Shown here: in pieces, positions 51,185 through 58,696 of the stretch | Numbering within the stretch: the stretch's first letter is position 1 | How the letters are laid out: every line of letters begins with the position of its first letter | Source: an uncultured Clostridia bacterium | Lineage (GTDB): Bacteria > Bacillota > Clostridia > Oscillospirales > Acutalibacteraceae | Direction of reading: 5' to 3' | Assembly (NCBI GenBank): GCA_937892115.1 | Contig: CALAUI010000026.1 | Span: 1 to 64,000 of the forward strand | Length of the DNA: 64,000 nt | The notes under the pieces: model-generated | What the model saw: only the letters and a program-made list of their open reading frames with translations | Told to the model about the DNA's origin: nothing | The model's database searches: none | Made by a program: the position numbers and the translations under genes

Positions 51185-52114
51185 ATGGCTACAAACAAAA
51201 AAATTGAAAACAAGCATTATGTTAAACTCATATCCGTTCTTTCTACGATCGAAAAGAGCGGAATCTCCAACGCTGAAGAACTCAAATGCTCTTCAAACAT
51301 TGTACTTTGGAACGAATTTTGGTATGCAACCCAGAATTTTATCAACTATGTAGCTCTTCAGAGTAAAAGTACAATCAACAAGAAGGGAGAGATTCTCCCC
51401 GGCAACAAAGAAAAGGTAAAAACCTTAATCAATAGAACCTATAAAGAAGAGGAGGATATTCAGGATGACATTCTTCTTCATATTATGTCAAAGACCTCAC
51501 ACATTCTCGCCCAGTCCCCTGTTACCAAACAGGTCTCGTATATGTATCGCTGCATTAACAACAAGTTGTATGATTACATAAGAGCTCTCCCCGCCGAAGA
51601 CACCCTTTCCTTGGATACTCCTTACAAGAGCGACTCAATGGAAGATGGTGCTGTACTGGGTGACATCATAGGCGATGACACTTTCAACCCGGAAAGAATT
51701 TACTTAGAGCAGAAATCCGTAGAGGAGCTTGAGAAAATTCTCAAAGCAAAGAAAACTAAGGAAGTCGCTGATAAGCGCGAAAGGTTTTTGGATGACTTGA
51801 GGAAACTCAATAACAAACCTTCTCATATCTTCATCCATACAGCTTGTGTTCATTTAGGTTTAAAGCCGAGGACGATCTCTGAAAAAATCATCTCAAAAGG
51901 CTTAGAAGAGACATATGCCGAGGTGTTATTTGAAGCTGCTAAACTTTATCATGTCAGCCTTGACGAGGTGCGTAGCATCCTCACGGAGGAGAAGCATCTG
52001 AACCCAAACCACTTCAAGATTGACGCAAACGATCCTTCTATAACCTGTGATAAGATTTACAACATCAAGAACCGTGCGAAAAATATCATTGAAGACCACA
52101 ACAAAACAAAATAA
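51185..52114 (+). CDS. divergent sigma-70-like factor
   Basis: The 309-residue protein has a region-2-like core. EEEDIQDDILLHIMSKTSHIL and VSYMYRCINNKLYDYIRALP (about 85-145) correspond to the core-binding and -10-recognition helices, followed by SLDTPYKSDSMEDGAVLGDI as in the region 3 linker. A C-terminal helical part (about 215-300) may be region 4. It could direct RNA polymerase to island promoters. ATG 51185 has AAAGGAGAATCC upstream. It is one of the few rightward genes of the island and faces the motor operon. Alternative: a DNA-binding regulator derived from a sigma factor. Confidence 0.7.
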   Translation: MATNKKIENKHYVKLISVLSTIEKSGISNAEELKCSSNIVLWNEFWYATQNFINYVALQSKSTINKKGEILPGNKEKVKTLINRTYKEEEDIQDDILLHIMSKTSHILAQSPVTKQVSYMYRCINNKLYDYIRALPAEDTLSLDTPYKSDSMEDGAVLGDIIGDDTFNPERIYLEQKSVEELEKILKAKKTKEVADKRERFLDDLRKLNNKPSHIFIHTACVHLGLKPRTISEKIISKGLEETYAEVLFEAAKLYHVSLDEVRSILTEEKHLNPNHFKIDANDPSITCDKIYNIKNRAKNIIEDHNKTK

Positions 52115-52130
52115 GCATTACAATTCAGCC

Positions 52131-52166
52131 AGGTGTCCGGTTTCTGCCGGACACCTTGTTTTTTGT
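52131..52166. terminator. terminator between converging genes
   Basis: AGGTGTCCGG (52131-52140) and CCGGACACCT (52147-52156) form a perfect stem followed by TTGTTTTTTG on the plus strand. Confidence 0.85.
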
Positions 52167-52820
52167 TCAATCATCATCGTCATCAAGCAAATCCTTTAAC
52201 GACGGCATCATCTTAGAACGAAAAGTCATAAGTACGAGAGACAAGAGAATGGCTCTTTCTTTTTCAGTTTTACCCATTTCAAGAATCGGCAAATACATTG
52301 AAGCATCTTCGGTAACCTGACTAAATCCTTGTTCTGAGACATGACGAATCATCGTTCCAAAAAGGGGATCAATTTTCTCTTCCGCACTTTCAAACTCTGT
52401 CTGCGTCATCGTCATAGCTTTGGTTTTGTTGATATACGGCAAATCAGTAATTAGTGTACATGCCCGGAGAAAAATCGCCTTTTGGCGACTACTGTCGCCG
52501 GCTTTTTCACAAATGAATTCCCACAACTTCTCGTGAAACTCTTCTTCATTCATGTCAATATTTTTGTGTGTATCAACAAACCTATCAATTATTCTCTTAG
52601 AAGCAACAACGTCTCTTTTGGGTTCCTCCTTGAATTCCTCAAAGATACTACTGGATTTATCGGTAGGCGTATAACGGAATTCGTATAAAAACCGCATAAA
52701 CAAGGTTGACCGTTCATTACTCGGTGCCATATCAATCAGTTTTCCGGCTGCAACAGCGAGGTTTGCGTCTGCAGTACAGTGCGCTGCCAGTAGATGAAGA
52801 TTTTTCTCATAAGGTGTCAT
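52167..52820 (-). CDS. hypothetical helical protein
   Basis: The 217-residue acidic helical protein ends in a run of aspartates. Sequences such as NLAVAAGKLIDMAPSNERST and EMGKTEKERAILLSLVLMTF suggest a helical bundle. No family is recognised. AAAGGAGGAAAGCAAA precedes the start. It converges on the sigma-like gene and could be its partner (for example an anti-sigma factor), but the sequence does not show this. Confidence 0.6.
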   Translation of the reverse strand: MTPYEKNLHLLAAHCTADANLAVAAGKLIDMAPSNERSTLFMRFLYEFRYTPTDKSSSIFEEFKEEPKRDVVASKRIIDRFVDTHKNIDMNEEEFHEKLWEFICEKAGDSSRQKAIFLRACTLITDLPYINKTKAMTMTQTEFESAEEKIDPLFGTMIRHVSEQGFSQVTEDASMYLPILEMGKTEKERAILLSLVLMTFRSKMMPSLKDLLDDDDD

Positions 52821-53035
52821 TTTGCTTTCCTCCTTTGAAGTTATGCACTCTTTAATACGTGAAAGAAATTACAATTCTCCAAAAGAGCAGGTTGATTATC
52901 TGCTTATTCAAATTGACAGACATTTTCTATGCTACGATATAAGTAATTTCAAATTTTCTGCAGCACTAATATTTGTATCAATATGCGACACAAGAAATAT
53001 AATATGTATTACAGCTACAGCAAAACTTTTACTAT

Positions 53036-53064
53036 ATTATAGTGTTTAACCAGCAACATTTCAA
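53036..53064 (-). promoter_or_regulatory. promoter of the 52820 gene
   Basis: Minus-strand TTGAAA (53059-53064) and TATAAT (53036-53041) are 17 bp apart. The resulting leader is about 210 nt and has no gene in it. Confidence 0.65.
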
Positions 53065-54279
53065 GTTGATTTATAAAAAGATATAAATGTTTAAAAAGTT
53101 GTATGTAAATGCTAAAATATTTTTTCAGCCAAGTTAAAATGTCGATTTTGTGTGTAAACGTCAAAAATAGTTTTTAGAAAGTTACGGTTACATCCGCTCA
53201 AAAAACAAGGTGTAAGTACCGAAAATTTATTTTTCCAAAAAAGAACTCCGGTTTATCGTTTTTGACCACTCCGCCATTTTGACCAAAAAATGAAAATTCC
53301 GTCAGAATAGTAGTGGGAGGGCTTGTTGCAGATTTGCGTAGTTTTCATTTCCGTTTGTCGATTTTGTTGCAATTTTGCAACATAGGGATTTTTCTTAAAG
53401 TTCTACAGTATAATAAGAATGGGAGGAGAGAAGTAGCCGAAAGATTAATTTCCAAACTCAAATCTGCGTCAAAAATGAAAAAATCAGAGTTTCAAATCAA
53501 TTCTGCGTTATTTTCGGAACTTTTGAAATTCTGACTATAATAGTAATGTGAGGCTTTTCAGAAAGCCCGAAAACAAGCGGTTATGCTTTTTGAAGCATAG
53601 CCGTTTTTCTTATGCTGTAATCGATGTTGGCTGAGTAATTATCCCAACCGTGCAAATATCATTCATTGACGGAAAAGTGAACCGTAACATGAATTAACTC
53701 CCGTATAGGATGAGAAATGTCACAAACCGATCTTTGAGCCTGTCACGCATTTTTTCGCTTTTTTCGATTTTTCCGAATTACCTGAAATGGAGAAAACAAT
53801 AAGCCGAGATTAATTAAAAATACAAGGAGGTGTTTCCAATGAACAACACATCATCGCAAAGACCACGATTCCCACATTCGTTTTTTCATACTCTGTTTCA
53901 AAACAAAATGTGAAAAATAAACACACTGCGGAGTTTGAGGAAGCAATCCTCAAGAACGCATTTTCCGAGGCTGACAAAGGCGGATGAAAAAAGTGCTTTC
54001 TTCGGATGCAGACAGTACTTGATGTACGGCAAATCCGAAAAAGCACTTAACAGCAACAAATACAATTCCAACAATCTTGAAATTGGAAGTCAGAATGAAA
54101 CTGGATTTATTATTGTTGTTGCTGTGTTTTTCGCCGCATGTGTCAGCCTACCTCTCGGCAGTCTGCTGAAGACCTCAATCCGGTTGTGATGCCTGCGTCA
54201 TAACCGGTATTGAGTTACTGCTTTTGACAAGGCAGATGCAGTAACCGTATTCTTACCGCTAAATCTATATATCTTTCGT
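53065..54279. other. gene-poor stretch with decayed small reading frames
   Basis: No intact gene is convincing. A hairpin with a T-run stands at 53578-53612. After a good ribosome site (CAAGGAGG), the frame from ATG 53839 is only 24 codons, but a shifted frame continues for about 40 residues to 53987. Another shifted pair ends near 54230 with SAEDLNPVVMPAS. These look like small element genes broken by frameshifts. The region probably also contains the transfer origin served by MobV. Confidence 0.5.
53578..53612 (+). terminator. intrinsic terminator in the gene-poor region
   Basis: CGGTTATGCTT (53578-53588) and AAGCATAGCCG (53593-53603) form an 11-bp stem followed by TTTTTCTT. A rightward transcript must end here although no gene is visible upstream, so a small RNA or a lost gene is possible. 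Confidence 0.7.
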
Positions 54280-54370
54280 ATTATGCAACATTTCTGAGAC
54301 ACACCGTAAATCTGAATTATGCAACAAATATGACACGGCAATAAAAACCAATTATGAAACAATATGATAC
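54280..54370. repeat. three iteron-like repeats before the HTH-mobV pair
   Basis: ATTATGCAACA occurs at 54280-54290 and 54316-54326, and as ATTATGAAACA at 54351-54361. The last two also share a following ATATGA(C/T)AC. The spacing of 36 and 35 bp, and the place just upstream of the HTH gene, suggest binding sites for that protein or part of oriT. Confidence 0.6.
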
Positions 54371-54389
54371 AAACGAAAGGATGATGTAT

Positions 54390-54701
54390 TTGAATGAAAT
54401 CAGAATAAGTATCGAAATCGAAAACGATGATTATTCAAAAAGAGATGAATTGCTGAAATGTCTCAGAAGAAATTATGAGATAAGATTCATCAAGGAAAAT
54501 TCATCTTACGCAAACAAGAAATATCTGCAATATGAGCTTACTCCCAAAGACAAATCCAAACTCGGCAGGAAAAGAATTCTCTCTCCCGAAGATGAATCGG
54601 AAATCAAATTGAAACACTATGATGAAGGTTATACCCTCGATGATCTTTCAAGTTTATTCTGCGTCAGCAAAGCTACAATTTGCAGAACATTGAAGAGGTA
54701 A
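54390..54701 (+). CDS. small helix-turn-helix protein
   Basis: The protein has about 103 residues. TTG 54390 has GAAAGGA eight bases upstream; an in-frame ATG at 54354 has no site and lies in the third iteron. The C-terminus carries a resolvase-type HTH (LSPEDESEIKLKHYDEGYTL, then LSSLFCVSKATICRTLKR), here without the recombinase domain. It probably binds the nearby repeats and controls the mob operon or assists the relaxase. The mobV gene starts 3 bases after its stop. Confidence 0.75.
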   Translation: MNEIRISIEIENDDYSKRDELLKCLRRNYEIRFIKENSSYANKKYLQYELTPKDKSKLGRKRILSPEDESEIKLKHYDEGYTLDDLSSLFCVSKATICRTLKR

Positions 54702-54704
54702 TAT

Positions 54705-56039
54705 ATGCCCTTTACCATAGCGACCCATGTAGGCACAAACATTGCCCGTCAGCATAATATCAGAGATAAAAGAATAACGGATAAGGAAAGTCATATTGAT
54801 CCAAACGGCACACACGAAGTATGGCTCGGTGCGGATCTGACTGAGCGTGAAGCGTATCATAAGATATTTGATACAGCCGTTTCGGAATACAATATGAAAC
54901 AGAAGCGTAATGACAGAAAGATAGCGGATTACTACGAAAAGATAAAATCGGATAAGCAGAAACATACCGCCTATGAAATGATCGTTTCCGTCGGTAATAT
55001 GGATGAACGAATACCCGAAGAAGTCGGATATGAAATACTGAAAGAATTTGCAGAGGGATGGATAAATAAGAATCCGAATATGATTATGTTCGGCTGTTAC
55101 TATCATGCAGATGAACAGGGAGTACCGCATATTCATATTGACTATATTCCCGTTGGAACAGAATTCAGGAAAGGCTTATCAAAGCAGGTAAGTTCAACTC
55201 AGGCTCTTAAAGAAATGGGATTTGTCAGTGACGGATGCAATAACACCGCACAGACAAAATGGATACATTCCGAAAATGCGAGACTTGAAGAAATCTGCAA
55301 TAATCACGGCATTGAAGTTTATCATCCCATGACCGGCAGAGAACATCAGGAAAAAGAGCAATACATTCTTGAAAGGCAAAGAGAAAATCTCCAAGCTGAA
55401 ATATCCGAGTTGGAAGAAAAGAAGCAAAAGCAAATCAGAGATACATTATCTGTTCTTGATTCATTGGAAAATCAAAAATCCGAGCTTGAAGATGAGATAA
55501 CGGAATTGAAGCATGATAAGCAAGTTGCAAAAAATGAGCTTGATGAAATTGCACCGATAGTCAACAAAATTATAAGTGATTTTGATGAAGAAATGCCCGG
55601 TGCTTCAAAGATATTACCTTTACCGGAAAAGAAAGAAACTGCATCCGATTACAGAGCAAGAGTGATTCCGATAATCAGTAAAGCCATTGATAAAATCATC
55701 AGCAAATCCCGAAGCTGGCACCGAACAATGATTGACCTTATCAAAGAAAACAAAGCTTTGAAAGAGAAGGTCGGCAGCATTCCCGAAAAGGATGAAAAGA
55801 TTAAAACTCTTACAGATGAAAACATGAATCTGACAAAAGATTATGAAGACTTATGTCAAATCTACGGCAGACAGACCCTCAGAGAAAAGCTTGCCGAATA
55901 CCGTGAAAAAAGAAAACTTGAATCCGAAAAACGCAGAGAAAAAACATCAGTCACAGAACGCCTTGCTGAAGCTCAAAAGCAGGTTGACCAGAACAAAAAT
56001 ACTTCCCGCACGATAAAACATACCGGGCAGGAACGATAA
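54705..56039 (+). CDS. MobV-family relaxase
   Basis: The 444-residue relaxase (plasmid recombination/Mob family) nicks at the transfer origin and leads the strand into a recipient. It has an N-terminal HNIRDKRITDKESHIDPNG segment, and the metal-binding motif YHADEQGVPHIHIDY (near residue 145) with the HxDE..PHxH histidines. A long coiled coil occupies about 225-300 and 335-440. AGAGGTAATAT precedes the start. With no T4SS on the element, it would rely on another element's channel. Confidence 0.9.
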   Translation: MPFTIATHVGTNIARQHNIRDKRITDKESHIDPNGTHEVWLGADLTEREAYHKIFDTAVSEYNMKQKRNDRKIADYYEKIKSDKQKHTAYEMIVSVGNMDERIPEEVGYEILKEFAEGWINKNPNMIMFGCYYHADEQGVPHIHIDYIPVGTEFRKGLSKQVSSTQALKEMGFVSDGCNNTAQTKWIHSENARLEEICNNHGIEVYHPMTGREHQEKEQYILERQRENLQAEISELEEKKQKQIRDTLSVLDSLENQKSELEDEITELKHDKQVAKNELDEIAPIVNKIISDFDEEMPGASKILPLPEKKETASDYRARVIPIISKAIDKIISKSRSWHRTMIDLIKENKALKEKVGSIPEKDEKIKTLTDENMNLTKDYEDLCQIYGRQTLREKLAEYREKRKLESEKRREKTSVTERLAEAQKQVDQNKNTSRTIKHTGQER

Positions 56040-56118
56040 GGACAAACAATTATCCAAATATATCAAAGACAAAATGTTTGCATCCACAAACACGCAAAGA
56101 AAGGAGTGAGCGTTAATT

Positions 56119-56294
56119 ATGCAGCAGACTAAAGACACCATAAAAGACAGAATAGCGCATTGTTATTCTGAATGGCTGATACATCTGCCGTTAATAATGA
56201 CGGCGAATATACCCTGAGTACGGAAGAATTTTTCAAGCTCTTTGAGCAATGGATTGACCCGTGGCTTGAAGAAGAATCCGACAATCCCGAATGA
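56119..56294 (+). CDS. small acidic gene, possibly frameshifted
   Basis: ATG 56119 has a strong site (AAAGGAGTGAGCG) and opens a 32-codon frame (MQQTKDTIKDRIAHCYSE...). An overlapping shifted frame from ATG 56172 gives 40 residues ending in FFKLFEQWIDPWLEEESDN. The second frame has no site of its own, so it is either reached by coupling or the two are a broken single gene of about 58 codons. No family is recognised. Confidence 0.5.
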
Positions 56295-56308
56295 AAAGGA
56301 TGATGTGA

Positions 56309-56437
56309 ATGATTACAGTTGCGCAAACTGTTTTCGGCTACACCGAAGTGAAAAGACGGCGGAAGCTTACGCCTCCGCCGTCGCTTTGTTATTTAAGGGA
56401 ATCGAAAAACTCAGATAAAAAAAGATATCCAAACTAA
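56309..56437 (+). CDS. possible 42-codon frame running into the right island repeat
   Basis: ATG 56309 is preceded by AAAAGGATGATGTGA and continues through the GC hairpin of repeat copy C to TAA 56435-56437. The first 16 codons (MITVAQTVFGYTEVK) look like coding sequence; the rest is translated terminator. It may be a short gene whose natural 3' end was replaced by the repeat. Confidence 0.35.
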   Translation: MITVAQTVFGYTEVKRRRKLTPPPSLCYLRESKNSDKKRYPN

Positions 56438-56480
56438 TCCATTTTCATAGAAAAGTTCGGATATCAAGTGTTTGGTGACC
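56352..56480. repeat. island end repeat, copy C (right, attR-like), overlapping tRNA-Glu
   Basis: Copy C matches copy B across 129 bp and carries the same two hairpins. Its last 8 bases (TGGTGACC, 56473-56480) are the 3' end of tRNA-Glu, so integration at this core leaves the tRNA intact. Differences from copy B include one extra A (near 56451) and an A for G near 56466. Confidence 0.85.
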
Positions 56481-56547
56481 CGGACGAGAATCGAACTCGT
56501 GTTACCGCCGTGAAAGGGCGGTGTCTTAACCGCTTGACCACCGGGCC
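56473..56547 (-). tRNA. tRNA-Glu (TTC), integration target
   Basis: A complete 75-nt tRNA: acceptor strands GGCCCGG and CCGGGTC, anticodon loop CTTTCAC (TTC), T-loop GTTCGAT, and encoded CCA at 56473-56475. Its 3' end is the right junction of the island. Confidence 0.95.
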
Positions 56548-56552
56548 GTATA

Positions 56553-56628
56553 TGGTAGCGGAAGGTGGATTTGAACCGCCGACACCCCGGGTATGAACCG
56601 AGTGCTCTAGCCACTGAGCTATTCCGCC
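56553..56628 (-). tRNA. tRNA-Met (CAT), elongator type
   Basis: A complete 76-nt tRNA beginning GGCGGAATAGCTCAG, anticodon loop TTCATAC (CAT), variable loop and T-arm normal, CCA encoded at 56553-56555. The GGCGG acceptor start fits the elongator rather than the initiator tRNA. It is transcribed with tRNA-Glu. Confidence 0.93.
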
Positions 56629-56656
56629 ATGTACCGCTTCCGTAAAGCGCTTGTCT

Positions 56657-56685
56657 ATTATATTGTAAAGTCTGTGATTTGTCAA
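56657..56685 (-). promoter_or_regulatory. promoter of tRNA-Met/tRNA-Glu
   Basis: Minus-strand TTGACA (56680-56685) and TATAAT (56657-56662) are 17 bp apart: a full consensus promoter 29 bases before the tRNA-Met 5' end. Confidence 0.85.
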
Positions 56686-56903
56686 CACTTTTTTGAAAAA
56701 ATTTTTCCGACGGTTTTGCGGCTCTTTCTTAACCGAAAAATTGATTTATATGTTTTATTTTTCATCGCCTTGTGATATAATAAATTATTATCATCATTAT
56801 TCCGTCAACACTTATGATATCTCAACGGATTCTTTACGTTGGATTTGACGTTAACGGTGTTTCGTTATAGTCAGTAAAACACGGATTACGTGCAGGAAAG
56901 AAT

Positions 56904-57284
56904 ATGAAAAAACGATTTATATATTTGCTTGCGGCGCTGATTATTTTCATAACTGAGATAATTATTGCAGCAAAAGCAACCGGTTTTATAAGAGGCAGTG
57001 TCGGTGACGTTCTGGTTGTCGTTCTGATGGGTACGGCAGTAAGAAGTATATATCCGTATGGGATCAGGTTTCTTCCGTTGTATCTGTTTATATTTTCCGT
57101 ATTCATTGAAATACTGCAGTTGATAAATATACTGAAGCTGTTGTCATTAGACGGATTCCGTTTGTTGGTTATCGTATTTGGCGGAACTTTTTCTTTCGGC
57201 GATATTTTATGCTATGCAATCGGAGCAATACTTTTCGGGGCTTTTGAACACCTGCTGACACGCTTGTCAGACAAATCCCCGTAA
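56904..57284 (+). CDS. DUF2809 family membrane protein
   Basis: The 126-residue protein has four hydrophobic spans and the DUF2809 pattern: GSVGDVLVVVLMGTAVRSI near residue 33, FSVFIEILQLINIL near residue 72 and GTFSFGDILCYAIGAI near residue 100. The function of the family is not known; it sits in the cytoplasmic membrane. AGGAAAGAAT precedes the ATG. It stands alone between the tRNA genes and the flavoprotein operon. Confidence 0.85.
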   Translation: MKKRFIYLLAALIIFITEIIIAAKATGFIRGSVGDVLVVVLMGTAVRSIYPYGIRFLPLYLFIFSVFIEILQLINILKLLSLDGFRLLVIVFGGTFSFGDILCYAIGAILFGAFEHLLTRLSDKSP

Positions 57285-57348
57285 TAGTTTCTGCTTCGGA
57301 AATATCAGGTAATGATTTTTACTCTTACACAAAAAGGAGATGCTCATA

Positions 57349-58695
57349 ATGTCTGTTATAGCAGTTGCAGGCGCAGGTCACGGCGGTCTTACTGCAGCAA
57401 TAAAGCTCGCTTCGGAGGGCTACGATGTTACGGTTTACGAAAAGAAGAAAAAAGAAGAATGCGGTCTTGAACAGATTGATTCCTTTGACGCTTCCGCCAT
57501 GGACTATGCCGGATTTGAAATTCCCGACGGCTGGCTGAGCGAGCCCAATGAGCTGACTTTCCATCCCCTTGACGATTCGGTGGAGCCCATCACCGTCCCC
57601 GTCAGCGATGATTACAGGAACATCAACGTTGACAGAAAAGAGCTTTTCGCTTATCTTTCCGGACTTGCGGAAAAATCGGGAGTAAAATTCAGATACGAAA
57701 CCGAAATCATTTCACCCATTATGCTGGGCGGACGTGTCTGCGGATTCAAAACGGCAGACGGTGACATTTACGCCGATCTCGTCATAGACGCAAGCGGAAT
57801 CAATTCTCCCCTCAGAATGAATCTGCCCGATTATCTGAATATTCAGAAAGAGCCGGAGCTGTATGATTATCTCAATACGTACAGGGCATATTTCAAGCGC
57901 AGCGAAGGAGTTCCCGACCCGAAATACAGATACAGCTTATACATCAAGGAGGATACGGGATTTGACTGGCTGATTACGGAAAAAGATTTCGTTGACGCAC
58001 TGATAATCAGATTCACTCCCCTCACCTATCCCGATATTGCAAAGGCGATGAACCGTCTTTGCGATGCAAATCCCCAGATGGGACACAACATCATCAAAAA
58101 CGGCAAAATCGTAAAGATTTCAATAAGCCAGTGCGTTGCCGTCTTCGTAGCGGACGGTTACGCCGCCGTGGGTGACTCCGCATTCATGACACAGCCCTTC
58201 AAGGGCAGCGGTATCGCCTACTCAATCAAAGCGGGCACGATGCTCGCAAATACGGTCATGGCGGATACGGACGGAATCTATTCCGCCCGCACTCTCTGGG
58301 ATTACGAAAAGAATTACTTTAAGGAAATCGGCTTTGATGCCTGCCGCATAGCGCTGGTAAAGAATATGCTTCCGTATATGTCGGCAAAGGAAGTCAACGA
58401 GATATTCGCCGCAAAGCTTGTCACCAACGACGACCTCAAGGCATTCATTTCCGGCAACATTCCGGCAAAGCAGTTTCCGTTCATCCTGAGGCAGAAGACA
58501 AAGGTACTGGGAACTCTTCCCGAATTCAAGTCACAGCTTCTGATGCTTCTCGGCTGGGTCGGAAAGCTTGCTCTGCTCGAGCCGTTTTTCCCCAACGAAT
58601 ATACACCCGAGGATGCGGCAAAATGGGCTGAAAGATATAATAATTTCTTTGAATCCGTAAGAAAACCCGCGGAAGAAAAGGCAGAGGAAGAATAA
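57349..58695 (+). CDS. FAD-dependent oxidoreductase, geranylgeranyl reductase-like
   Basis: The 448-residue flavoprotein has an N-terminal dinucleotide-binding motif (GAGHGGLTAAIKLASEGYDV, residues 7-26), an IDASGINSPLR segment near residue 150, and the second FAD motif VGDSAFMTQPFKGSGI near residue 280. This set is typical of the geranylgeranyl reductase/halogenase-type group, which reduces or hydroxylates hydrophobic substrates; the substrate is unknown. ATG 57349 is chosen because AAAAAGGAG lies at a proper distance, whereas the in-frame ATG 57340 touches it. The M20 peptidase gene starts 1 base after the stop. Confidence 0.8.
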   Translation: MSVIAVAGAGHGGLTAAIKLASEGYDVTVYEKKKKEECGLEQIDSFDASAMDYAGFEIPDGWLSEPNELTFHPLDDSVEPITVPVSDDYRNINVDRKELFAYLSGLAEKSGVKFRYETEIISPIMLGGRVCGFKTADGDIYADLVIDASGINSPLRMNLPDYLNIQKEPELYDYLNTYRAYFKRSEGVPDPKYRYSLYIKEDTGFDWLITEKDFVDALIIRFTPLTYPDIAKAMNRLCDANPQMGHNIIKNGKIVKISISQCVAVFVADGYAAVGDSAFMTQPFKGSGIAYSIKAGTMLANTVMADTDGIYSARTLWDYEKNYFKEIGFDACRIALVKNMLPYMSAKEVNEIFAAKLVTNDDLKAFISGNIPAKQFPFILRQKTKVLGTLPEFKSQLLMLLGWVGKLALLEPFFPNEYTPEDAAKWAERYNNFFESVRKPAEEKAEEE

Positions 58696-58696
58696 C

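Larger units (their letters stand above)
23563..56480. mobile_element. 33-kb integrated mobilizable element at tRNA-Glu
   Basis: The element is bounded by the direct repeats at 23448-23575 and 56352-56480, whose shared core ends in TTTGGTGACC. On the right this core contains the last 8 bases of tRNA-Glu including its CCA. The left end carries a large serine recombinase and TnpV; the right end a MobV relaxase and an HTH protein. No VirB4, VirB6 or other T4SS channel gene is visible, so it is a mobilizable (IME-like) rather than a self-transmissible element. Most interior genes run leftward and are more AT-rich than the host genes outside. Confidence 0.8.

Noticed and set aside
52822..53049. 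75-codon plus-strand frame downstream of 52820
   Set aside because: It has no ribosome site, overlaps the promoter and leader of the minus-strand gene, and looks non-coding.
23530..56480. Self-transmissible ICE
   Set aside because: A relaxase and VirD4-like proteins are present, but no VirB4 or other channel component is visible, so a mobilizable element is the safer call.
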